Positions 12,701-23,834 of a DNA stretch of 64,000 nt are shown piece by piece. This DNA comes from Acanthococcus lagerstroemiae (taxonomy: Eukaryota; Arthropoda; Insecta; Hemiptera; Eriococcidae), in contig JAJSSI010000072.1 in the NCBI GenBank assembly GCA_031841125.1, positions 1 through 64,000 of the forward strand, written 5' to 3'. The notes below the pieces were generated by a model that had not been told where the DNA came from, searched no databases, and saw nothing but the letters and a program-made list of their open reading frames with translations. Each line of letters starts with the position of its first letter. Position 1 is the stretch's first letter. The position numbers and the translations under genes were made by a program.

Positions 12701-15700
12701 GTCAACCATGTCGCAAATTGGTATGAGACACTCATGATATCGAATTGTGTTCAATTTTCAACTCCATTTTTCATATCGATTTTTTAATACTTTTTTAACA
12801 ACTCTAACTTTTTTTAAATTTTCATATTCAAGTAGTGAAATCTTCTGATATTCAATTAATTTGATATTTCATATATCTACCCCATTTTTCAAAATTTGAG
12901 TATTTTTACATCAAAATTATTGTTTTCTTTGATCACTCGGACTACAATTTTCCCAGAACTGCCTTAATTTGTGTATACGAGTTGTTTAAAGTCTCATAAT
13001 ATCAAATTGAGTTGTTTTCAATTTTGCCAGCATTTTCAAATTTGCCATCGTTTCTTTTTCAATTTCCTTATCCTAACCCATAAATTATTTTTGTAGTTTC
13101 CCACAAATCTTACTTAACGTCTGTATACGAGATAATATTGAATTTGGTTCGCTTTACCACTTTGTAAAATTATTCGAATTTCGCGATTTTTTCTTCATAA
13201 TTTTTGTTAGAACTCATTCATTACTTTCCCTGAGTGACTGAAATTTTTGACGAATCGAGGCAAATTTTCCTTACCCATTTGATTGAAGATTTATATCAAA
13301 TCAGGTCTATTTTCATGAATTTTTCGAATCTCAAAATTCTTCAAAATTTTTATTATCATTTATCTAGAATGCGACCAGATTTTCCCAGAAATTTTTCTCT
13401 GAATTTTCGTACCCGAATTGTTAAAAATTGACAATATCGAAATAACTTATGTTCAATGTCTTCAAATTTTCAAATTTTCGCCATTTCCCCCCTTATTTTT
13501 ATCCTGACTTTCTGATTATTTTTTCTGACAGGAACACAATTATTTTCCATGAATCGTACATTCTAAATACCAGTTATGTGAAAACTCACGACCTAATTTT
13601 CTATTCTATTAAATTATTCGAACTTCAATATTTTTTATTTTATTTGATCAAAATTCTTGTCATAACTCATCACTCATCTTTCATAGAATGACTGAAGAAA
13701 TTTTTCACGAATCAAGCTGAAGTTCCCTATATGATATTGAAATTAAATTAGTGATACCAAATTAATTAAAATTATCAAATTTGTAGAATTTTTTTTGAAA
13801 TTTGAATATTTTTCCTCCTTTAAAATCGTTACCACCACTTCAATTATTTTTCCAAAATGTGAATACAGTTTTCCTTATATCGTGCTTAATGTACTTGAAC
13901 ACTTTGTTTCAATATTCACAGTTTTAAATAAGGTCCATTTCTCCATTTCGTCAAATTATTTCAATTTTTTGATACGTTCTTCAAAATTCTTGCGTTGCAC
14001 ACTCTAATTATCTCCTCAGAACGACTGCAATGTTTACAAATCTGGCTGAATTCTCATATTCGAGTTGGCGTAAAACCTATGACATTTTAAACATTATTCA
14101 TCAAAATTCTTTTCATATCTCACTCATCGTTTTACAGAATGACTGAAATCTTTCATGAATCAGACTATATGTTCCTCAACTAAATGAAATTTAATTACCT
14201 AGTGATGCCAAATTAATTTAAATTTTCAAATACAGAAATTTTTTCGAAACTCTAAGATGACTACTTTTTTTTTCATGAATCGGCAAACTGAATTCTCGTA
14301 TTTTAGTGAGGCGAAAATGTTTGTTATCTATCAGAGTAGGTCGATTTTCAACTTCCTCAAACTTTTCGTGTTTTAAGATTTTTCTTATTTTGTTGTCAGA
14401 AGTATTTAATCATGCTTCGACAGCGTTACTACATTTATTGATGAATCCGATTCAATTTTCGTGTGCGAGTGAATTCAATATCTGAATTTGTTGAATTTCT
14501 CACATTTTTCATTTCTATTTTTCTTCACATTTTATATTTACCCTTTAATTATTATCATTATTATTTTTTTAGGTGAACACAATTTTTCACGATCCGCTCA
14601 CAGATTTCGTACACAAATTTTTTTAGTGAGATACTTGGTATTAAATCAGAATTAACTTTCCATTTTGTCGAATTATTTGACTTTCTAGATGTTTCCCCTT
14701 GAAAATTCTTATTCAAAATTTATGTTTCGAGCACACTTCTCAACATTTTCCGCTGTGTCACTAGTATCCTGTTTAATTCATTTTTGGTAAGTGACCACCT
14801 ATTTCGTGAGTTTTGGGTTTCTGGTCCATTTTATCATAATCCTATTTTGATTTTTCCATTTTCTCCATTACGACTTGAATTATTTGTTCAAGTGTCCGAT
14901 CTATAAATATTATAGTAGTAGTCATGCTTAAAATTATCTGAATTTTAGTGTGTTCGTATTTAATGTTGAATATGATATTTTATTCTGAATATTGTTACCT
15001 GCTTTTTTTGATGGCCTTCATGGGCAATACCAAAAAATTTTCGGGAAGTTCCAAATACCAGCAGTACATACCTATATTTTCAAAAATTTGTTTCTTACAA
15101 AAATTGTTCAGAAAATATTAACGAAGACGTGAGTAAATTTTTTATTTCATTTTAAAAGCAAGAAAATTCGAAATTAGGCACTTAATTTAAGTCAAGGTTG
15201 AACTTGAACAGTTGAGGCGATAGCGCTCAATATTTTTTTCTCCGTTGGTTTCTTTCACGTTTTTTTGAGCGGATGGAATTTTTTCTGTCTTGGATAACTC
15301 TTTTTGAAAATTCTCGAGAAGAAGTCAAATTTTTTGCATCGAAAAACAATTTTTTTCTTTGTTGACAAAGAAGAGGCGGCGTTTATTTTATTTAGATATC
15401 ATCAGTTTTTATTCAAACAGAAATCCTAAGTCCCTTTTATTCCAAAAAAGGGAATGATTTTGCCGATAGTTTTTTCATTCTTCCTTTTCGGATTTTTATT
15501 TTGAATTACAACTTTATCTCCTATTTCGTGAGTTTTGGGTTTCTGGTTCATTTTATCGTAATCCTTTTTTGATTTTCCTTTTTATTTTTAGTATCTTTCT
15601 TTTGCGACTTGAATTTGTCCAAGTCCGATCTATAAATTACAGTATAGTAGTCATTCCTAAGGGTATGTGAATTTTAGTGTGTTAGTAATTTAACTTGGAA

Positions 15701-16260
15701 TATGATAGTTTATTCTAAATACTTTCATCAGTTTTTTGTGTTTTTTTTTTCGTTTTTATTATTTTTCTTTTTAAAGGCTCGAATGGGCAGTATCAGCCGT
15801 ATTGGAAAGCACCAAAAATTTCTTGAGCAGTTGCAAAAAGCAACAGTACCTAAGTACATATCTTCAGAAACTTATTTATAGAAAAAGTGGTTAAAAATCT
15901 TTAAGGAAAACAAAAGTAGAAAAATTGAAATGATAGGTATGTACTTGATCCAAGTCAAGGCTAAACTCATACAGTTCAGGCGATAGGGGCACAATTTACT
16001 TATTTTCCACCAATTTTTTGGATGCCATAACTTGAAAATTCTGTTATAGTTATGTACCATTGACTTGAAATCAATTTTTTGAAACTTTTTATGAGCTCAA
16101 TTTTTTCCCTCTTTTAATCTTCAAGTTTTCTTCACAATAAATTAAACTAATCGTAAGTCACAATCATATGGATTCTTCGGGGGAAATGGGCAAAATTCAA
16201 TTCCTTCAAGGTTTAAAAATTAAATGCCGTTGCAGAAAATTTTACCGAAAAATTAAATCC
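9760..16260. repeat. Large mosaic repeat, copy A (forward and inverted subunits)
   Basis: This non-coding block contains related subunits in both orientations. Forward subunits lie around 10160-10560 and 11490-11800; inverted relatives lie around 14800-15020 and 15510-15800. A second subunit type at about 11054-11400 is repeated inverted at about 15880-16260, including the stretch reading TTTAATTTTTCGGTAAAATT. The block as a whole is followed by a shorter, related block (copy B). No transposase, reverse transcriptase or gag-like frame is seen in it. A large non-autonomous foldback element or a rearranged satellite are the two simplest readings. Confidence 0.7.
12640..14640. repeat. Degenerate tandem-like array inside copy A
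   Basis: A motif close to GAATGACTGAAATTTTTCACGAATC, followed by a GAATTTTCGTATNCGAG-like stretch, recurs in decayed form near 13230, 13688, 14020, 14140, 14270, 14440 and 14580, always on the same strand. Two members (13688 and 14140) share another 60 bp containing GTGATRCCAAATTAATT, which also recurs near 18360. Spacing is irregular, so this looks like an old tandem array broken by indels. Confidence 0.55.
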
Positions 16261-16505
16261 TGCCTTCTCTTCTACTAAAAGAATCCATTTCTTTTCTTAG
16301 GGAAAATTAGGAAAATTGTGTTTTCACGTTCCTCAGTAAAAAAATTGCATTATTCTGTCTTTGAGAAAAAGGAAACTGCAGCCTTACATTAAAGAAACAA
16401 AGAAAAGACTAATTTTTTTCTTTTCTTGGATAAAATACCTACTTCATTTTTTTTTGAATGAAAAAAAAAAAAAAAAAAAAACATTAATTCTTTGTTGATT
16501 ATAAG

Positions 16506-16983
16506 CAGAGCCCGGATTTCCGGCAATAAAAAAAAAAATTTTCGGCATCAAAAACGAAGAATTCGGCAATATTCGGCCAAAAAAAATTTTAACAAAAAAT
16601 CGATTGCAAAATAATTCGTTAGTACATTAAGTACGTCGTAAATCGCTTAATTTTTACAAAAATTTTTTATTTTACATGACCACTAAGTTTTTTTCGACTG
16701 TTTTTGTTGTCATACTGTGTCGCTTATCGCTTAGAATATATTTCAAATCGGAGAACGAGCGTGAAATCATGATTTTATGAACAGAAATAAGGTGGTATTT
16801 CTAAAGTTTGATTCAAAAACACGATTCGGCAAAATTCCGGCATTTTCGTTACTTTCGGCAAATTTCGGCAAAATAAAATTTCTCTCCACGCCTCCCCTCA
16901 CTATGAATCGTACTTCCTATTTGATTGAAATCATCCCGCCCATCCAGGAAAAAAGTGACAAATGCCGGCCAATCCGGGCTCTG
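16506..16983. mobile_element. hAT-like MITE with 8-bp target duplication
   Basis: The left end reads CAGAGCCCGGATTTCCGGC; the right end is its approximate reverse complement. The element is flanked on both sides by ATTATAAG (16498-16505 and 16984-16991), an exact 8-bp target duplication as made by hAT transposases. The 478-bp interior has no transposase, so it is non-autonomous. The matching site in mosaic copy A (about 10151-10176) lacks the insertion, which supports the boundaries independently. Confidence 0.85.
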
Positions 16984-17658
16984 ATTATAAGAATGAAAAC
17001 ACTTTTTTCACGTGAAAAGATTTGCATATTTAGAAGATGGAAGAGGCAATTTTATCAATATTTCATTTGACATTGGGTACGAAAATAGCGAATTTGAAGA
17101 GTCCGATACCATTTAATTTGGAAAGTTAATGAGACGTTCCAGCCCTTTTTCTAGGGAGTTAAAATTTATTCGCCCCATTCCAAATTCGATTACAAACACG
17201 CCAAAATTGAGATACCCTTAAGCTTGACTACTACTGTAATTTACATGACGAACTTTTTAAGTCAGAAAGAAAGAATAAAGTGAATTTCACTACTTTCCGT
17301 AGGAAAAAAAGACTGGGTTCTTTTCCTGAAAGAGAGGGAGGAAGTCCATTAAATTCGCGAAATAAAGCGTCAATAGGTAGTCTCAACGAAAGAAAAGTAA
17401 GTTTCACTTTCTTCAAGGAAAATGAGGAAAATTTTGCCTTCACATTCCTCAGGGAAAAATTTGCATATTTTTTTGTCTTTAAGAAAATTAAAACTGTAAC
17501 CTGCGATCGAAAAATCCTTATTCCAATGTCTAGTTTGTCCAATTTTTTGGCATTGTCAAATTTACTTCTTCGGAGAGGAAAAGCTTGGGAATTAACGTGC
17601 CAACAGGATCAGATCGAAAATCTAATTTAATTTTAGAATTCAGCGACGTATACTAACC

Positions 17659-17864
17659 CAGGGTGTCTACCAGTTCAATAGGTCCAATAAATCCAATATA
17701 AGTCCATTCGAAAGATGGTCCAAGGAGTCAAATGAAAGTCAGATCATTTTAATTTTGGTCTAATAAAAATAATTGAAAAAGAAAAAAATTCTACATGAAA
17801 TGGCCCAATAAAAAAGTCCAATAAAAGTCCGATATTTCCGCTTTCAAATCTGGTAGATACCCTG
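17659..17864. mobile_element. Small inverted-repeat transposon (MITE)
   Basis: The left end CAGGGTGTCTACCAG is matched by the reverse complement of the right end, CAGGGTATCTACCAG. The interior (about 206 bp in all) is AT-rich and rich in the words AGTCCAATA and AAGTCC. No transposase is present and no clean target duplication could be read. A partial match to the left end also occurs near 26705 inside an intron. Confidence 0.6.
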
Positions 17865-20286
17865 AAACCTCGTTATTTCGATATGTTAGGTAATTGATTT
17901 TCTGAGTTACCTATGTTAATTTTATCTATTAGAAAATTGTTAAGAATTTTCTAAGTCAGTAACCAAAAGATGCTTGAGTCAAATTCGCCTATTTGTTAAG
18001 GGCCAAATTACGATTTTGTCGCCCAAATCGAAACTGATTGATTAAAAATTTGCCTTTCTTTTCGAACTCAATGATGCAAAACACTCATATATTTGTACCC
18101 AGGTATGGGACACAGCGTTAAACTCTTTAGCAAAATTCAAATGGCCTCTTATAATGGGAAAAAATTGAACTTCGAGTCCCAAATCGGGGTCCGATGAAAA
18201 ATCTAATGGTGTGTATGAATCAATGATCTAAAAACTCTAATTTTCATACCGTGAATAATTTTTGAAGCCATGTTAGTGTTATCTGATTCGGATCTATAAT
18301 TAGTTATTCGAAATTTTTCACGAATAAAACTGAATTTCCCTAGATGATATTGATATTAAACTAGTGATACCAAATTAATTTAAATTTTCAAACTTGTAGA
18401 GTTTTTCGATTTTTCTTTAGTAAATCAGAATTACTTTTCCATTTTGTCAATTATTTGACTCTCAAGATGTTTCCCCTTGAAAATTCTTATTCAGAATTTA
18501 TATTTTGAGCACACTTCTCTAACATTCTTTGCTATGTCACCTGTATCCTGTTTAATTGATTTTTGTTAAATGACCACATATTTCGTGAGTTTTGGGTTTC
18601 TGGTCCATTTTATCATAGTCCTATTTTGATTTTTCTATTCTTTCCTTTGCGACTTGAATTATTTGTCCAAGTCTCCGACCTATAAATTATAGTAGTAGTC
18701 ATGCTTAGGGTATCTGAATTTTAGTGTGTTCGTAATCTAATTTTGAATATGATATTTTATTCTGAATATTGTTATCTGCTTTTTTCGATGGCCTTAATGG
18801 GCAGTACCGAAAATTTTTCGGGAAGTTCCAAATACCAACAGTACATACATATTTTCAAAAATTTATTTGTTAAAAATTTTTTAAGCAGTATTAATGAAAA
18901 TTGAAAACAAGAAGGAGAATTAGGTAATTCAGTCAAAACTAATTGGGGCGATAGCGCCCAATATTTTCTCTCCGTTGGTTTCTTTCACTTTTTTTTTAGG
19001 CTGGGGTAAGATTTTATCTGTTATGGATAACTATTTTTAAAAATTTTCGAAAAAAAGGCAAATTTTTTCGCATCGAAAAACAATTTTCTTTCTTTATTGA
19101 CAAAGAAGAGGCGGCGTTTATTTTTATTTATTTATTATTATTTTTATTCAAAGAGAGAAACTAAGTACCTTTTATTCCAAAAATAGGAGAGATGATTTTG
19201 CCAACAGTTTTTCATATTTTCTTCTCAGATTATTTTATTTTGAATAACAACTTTGTCTCCTATTTCGTGAGTTTTGGGGTCTTGGTGCATTTTATCATAA
19301 TCCTTTTTTGATTTTCTTCTTGAATTTACAATTCTTTCGTTTGCGACTTGAATTTGTCCAAGTCCGATCTATAAATTACAGCATAGTAGTCATTCTTCAT
19401 TGTATCTGAATCTTAGTGTGTTAGTAATCTAATTTCGAATATGATATTTTATTCTGAATATTTTCATATGTTTTTTTTTTTTATTAATGGCCTGAATGGG
19501 CAGTGCCGCCCATACTAGGAAATACCAAAAATTTCTTGGGCAGTTGCAAAAAACAAGAGGACCTACGTACATATTTTCAATAATTTATTTATTAAAAAAT
19601 TGGTGAAGATTCATTAAGGAAAACGAAAGTAAAAAAAAGAAATGAAATGATAGGTATGTACTTGATGTAAGTCAAGGTTAAACTCATACAGCTGTGGCAA
19701 TAGGGCACAATTTCCCTTTTTTTCACTAATATTTCGGATGCCATAATTGAAATTTTGTTATACCTTTGACTGGAAACCAAATTTTTAAGATTTTGAATAA
19801 GTTCAATTTTTCCTTTTTCTAATCTTCATTTTTTTCCCTCACTAAATTAAACTAATCGTGAGTCGCAATCATGGGGATTCTTAGAGGGGAAAATGGACTA
19901 AATACAATTCCTCCAAGGTGTAGAAATTCACAAAAACATGTTATAACAGAAATCTTGCGATAATACAGGTACAAATATCATATTTTGTAAGTTTTTATCA
20001 ATATTTGATGCCGTGACTGTCATTCTGGATTCTGGGACAAACCTATAGATAATAATTATTATTATACTCGTAGTCGTATATTTAAATGGCTTATTTTAAT
20101 ACTGCATTCTTCAAAAGTTTCAAACAAGAAAGTGCAGGCTAATTCTTAAATAATTAATGTATCCGAATAAGTTTGATCCTAGTAGGGCATTATCTGCTTT
20201 CGTCGTAAAAAAATGTATATTAGAACTTGAAAGTGTGCGCGGAAATTTTTTGAAAAATTAGGTAATGTAGATTTCAGTCGCGTATA

Positions 20287-20294
20287 TGACGTCA
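20287..20294. promoter_or_regulatory. CRE-type palindrome TGACGTCA
   Basis: A perfect TGACGTCA site lies in a locally GC-richer stretch that departs from the AT-rich surroundings. About 530 bp downstream is a strong splice donor, CAG followed by GTAAGA, at 20823/20824. These could mark the promoter and untranslated first exon of the FLYWCH/MULE gene, whose coding start sits just after a splice acceptor at 23830. This assignment rests on position only. Confidence 0.25.
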
Positions 20295-21009
20295 CCCACG
20301 CGCACGCTGCCAGAGGAGAAATATGCAACTAAATCAAAGGAGGATGCGTATTTTGTAGACATGAAACCTCGGATCGTCATCTGTTGCGCTGGTACAATCT
20401 TAGAGGCATCTTCTGCGTCAACCGAAGTCTGAAAATTTTGAATTTTTTCAAGTTTTCAACCATTATATGAAGTGTTGAAAAATATTAGCGTCGATTTTTC
20501 GAACGTTTTATTTTTGTGATTTAATATTCGTGGTTTTTGCGAATTTGTGCGTCGTACTTACGAACGTTTTTAAACAATATAATAATTACTACCTAATTTT
20601 CGTTCTTATTAAGTGGAACTAACGTAGATTTATTGAACCTTTAATTGCTAGAAGTTTTACCTTTGCGCGCTAGCATTCGTCTTTAATTTCGATTTGTTCT
20701 CGTTTGAGATTCTTAATTTTTCTTGCTTGAGCTAAAATTTATTATTCATTTAAATTTATAATTAATTTTGAAAGTATTTATACTAAATTTTTTTCCGAGT
20801 TCATCTGTTTCAGATTCTACCCAGGTAAGATTTTGTTTTATTCTAATTTTGTTTTTTTTTACACAAGTTTTCGTTTTTTCTAAAAGTTTATTCAGTGATT
20901 TTTTTCAAAATTCAAAAATTAATATTCTTTACTTTCTTATTATTCGATTGGAATCTTTCGTGGACTTTCAAAGTGAGGTCACCCCAATTCCAGAACATTG
21001 AATCCTCCT

Positions 21010-22015
21010 CAATTTAGGCTTACTGATAGCTCCTTGTTCCACTTTGGCAATGCCAACCCTTCCAACCATCAGTACACTGCACCACGACCACGTCCCCTAC
21101 TACTGTCTCCACAGTGACCCTCCTTCCTATCACAATTCCCTACCCCTATGTGGCTTTCTACACCATCCCAGTCTCCCCTCCGTGAATTACCCCTGCCCCA
21201 TCACATAATCACTCCATCCATCATGACCCTCCCCCATGATTCCTTATCCGGGACATCCTTCTTTCCTCCTTGGACATCACGTGCAATCTGCAACTTTTCT
21301 CCCGAACCCCGAACCCCTTCCCTATCCCGGTCGTCCTCCTTCATCATGGCCCCCTACATAACCTCGACCTTCTCCACCACTAGGATCTCTACCATTGCCC
21401 TCCTTCAACTACAGCCCTCTTCTCTCACGATTACCCTTTTCCCTTCCATGGCCTTCCTCCCCAAATACGACCCACTCCTCATCACGAAGCTTCTCTCTTA
21501 CAACAATCCCTTCCTCCATCATGTTCCTTCCCTCTGACTACAGTCTTCTTCCCCCTACCATAGTGCTCCTCCTGCATCACAACACCCGTCCCCTCGCAAT
21601 CCTTATTTTCCACCAAGGCTTACTCACCTACTGGAGTCTTTTTCCTCCCTCCACGAATCCCTCACACGACTTCCTCAGCCAACTGTTTTATCAACCCATC
21701 CCCATCCCTCGCCTCAACCACGCTTCACCCGAGACGATCTATCCACTATGTGGGCCCTCTTCTTCTCTGAAAATGACTCGCGCCTCCACCCTGACTCTTG
21801 TAAGCTTCCACGATCGCCCCTCCTCCACACCGATACTCCTCTCCGAACATGGTTTCCCCCCTCCCAAACCAGGATCAAGTCCTCACGCACGGCCGTCCTC
21901 CATCAAGAGGAGTTCCTCAACCAACAACAGGCCCCTATCTCGATCCTCACTCCTCTCCACCGCACGCTCTCTCCCTCAATTCATTTGCAATATGTGTCAC
22001 CAGAAATTTTCCCGA
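21010..22015. repeat. Pyrimidine-rich tract of about 1 kb
   Basis: The plus strand is dominated by C and T (motifs such as CCTCC, CCCTTCC and TCATCACG) in an otherwise AT-rich, strand-balanced neighbourhood. The long open frames across it encode proline- and serine-rich low-complexity sequence in several frames at once, as expected from composition rather than selection. It is likely part of the first intron of the FLYWCH/MULE gene. Confidence 0.75.
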
Positions 22016-22779
22016 GGGAGGTGAGGGAAGCGGACTTTTGGTTTTGAATATTTTTGTAATATTGAACAGTAAAACTTCCCCTCCGCCACTTCCTCACCCT
22101 TCTAGAAAAAAATTCCCAGGCGTAACGATGCAGTTTAGGGGACGTTATGACTCCTAGGTTAGACTCCTCTCATTTTTGATTTTCCTGTGCTAAATTATAT
22201 TTTCGTAATATTCAGTTAATTTTTTCAAAGCTAAATATAAAATAATCGAGCACTATAACGTGCCAATATCTGGCACAATTACTATGTGAAGTTAATAATA
22301 ATATTGGCGTCATCCAAATTCCTCAATTTTGGATAGTTTACTTCTTTTTGCAAATTGATTAATCAGCAATTTCATTCTGTCCACTTCTCCATGTCCTTCT
22401 GTTTTACTGAATATTATGACATACGTATTCTCTCCATCTTTAATTGGTTTTGAAAAATTTCCCTCGACTTCTGATTCGATAATTACGCAAAAAATGTGCC
22501 CATCCTTTCCCCCAATACCGTAGATTCTTGTGTATAGAATACGATTGCAGGTCTTCGGTCATCGATGAGGAACCTCTGGGAATTAGATACGGTACTGCCG
22601 AGCAGCATTAACGTTCTTTTGTTGCCATTTAAACTGTTAAAGTCTCGATACCAGAACTTGCAATTTTTAATTCCATATCAACCAATCCCATTTTGTTGCA
22701 ATGTATTCGTAGTATCGCACCACTTATCACAAATTTAGCGATACACCAGGGACCTGAGTCCTATATGACCTGAAATCCG

Positions 22780-23610
22780 ACCATGGGGCTCATCTGGTGG
22801 TCGAGGTATGGTAGGGGTCAAGAGGAGGTTATGGTGGCGGGGTGGGGACGTGTGGCGGTGGGTGAGGTGGAGAGGAGAGCTCGAGATGGTAGAAATGGGA
22901 GGCATCGTGGTAATAGGAGGGTTCTCGTCAGCGTCTGAAAGAGAACTCGTGACTCGGGAAGGGTGGGGATCACAACGTTGGGAGAAGAGTAGCAGTTAGG
23001 AAAGGGCTGGGTTAGAGGAGTGGTAGTTGAGGAGGGGATTGTGGAGTGTCAGTTCAGATGTGGTGAGGGGGTTGTCCGCCAGAGCAGTATTCAGCGGTGG
23101 AGGACGGGCAGGCATAATGGTCGAAGAATTGCCTCCTTGGCGCTCTTTCCTCCAGGAGAGCATTTGGCAGGGAGGGGCTTCTTAGCAGAGGAGGGAACTC
23201 CCAGTGGTATAACGGGCCTTTATGGCAGACGGTGGTTGTACTAGGGAAGGAGGGGGGGGGGTCTTTGACGGCAAGTGAAAGGTTAGGGTGGTGGGTGGAG
23301 AAGGCCCAGCGGGTGGCTGTGATTGTAGTGGGTGATCATGATTCTGTAGGAGGCCTGTGGTAGGGGAGAGGTTCATGAAAAGAGGTAAACCGCGGTTGGT
23401 CGAGGCTGACCATAGTGATGGTGGAGGAGGTCGTGTTGGGGGAAGGGGACTGGGGTGAAGGAAGGCAGTTTTGCAGTGGTGGTGAAGGATTATGATGAGG
23501 GAAGGTCAGTAGGAGGAGAGAGTCAGAAGGCAGCTTGGGGCAGGGCTTATGTGGGGGGTGACAGGGGTATGGTGGGATAGGGAGTAGAAGAGGGAGCTGA
23601 TTGTTCAAGT
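22780..23610. repeat. Purine-rich tract of about 0.8 kb
   Basis: The plus strand is dominated by G and A (GGTGG, GAGGAGG, GGGAAGG). Together with the pyrimidine-rich tract about 0.8 kb upstream it makes a mirrored composition, as though one had been inverted relative to the other. I could not establish a real alignment between them by eye. The open frames here are compositional. Confidence 0.7.
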
Positions 23611-23834
23611 GTGCTCTATGAATAGCTTCCTTTGTGTTTCAAAACAGTTCATTTCAAAATATTAACAATTAACTTATACCGGATTTCGTTTTTCAGTACT
23701 TGACTTATCAGTACTTTTTTTATGTTTCCTTGTCTTATTATATATATTTTTTTACGCTTTTCTGTGGAATTTTTTTTTAAGCCTTCTTTCTGATGTTTGC
23801 TATTCTGTATGCGATTTTATCAACTTATAGGGTG

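Larger units (their letters stand above)
16261..19960. repeat. Large mosaic repeat, copy B (internally deleted)
   Basis: A second, shorter version of the 9.8-16.3 kb block. Collinear matches are about 16262-16400 with 9925-10045, 17030-17240 with 10200-10440, 17885-18300 with 12000-12430, and 18420-19930 with 14640-16200. Most of the segment corresponding to 12430-14640 is missing. Two small inverted-repeat transposons interrupt it (16506-16983 and 17659-17864). A further copy of the 9945-10045 motif sits at about 17400-17505, so the history is more complex than one duplication. Confidence 0.65.

Noticed and set aside
21395..22024. 209-codon open frame, proline- and serine-rich
   Set aside because: It lies in a pyrimidine-rich tract where all three plus frames stay open and give the same low-complexity residues. 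No domain, no start context, no codon bias beyond composition.
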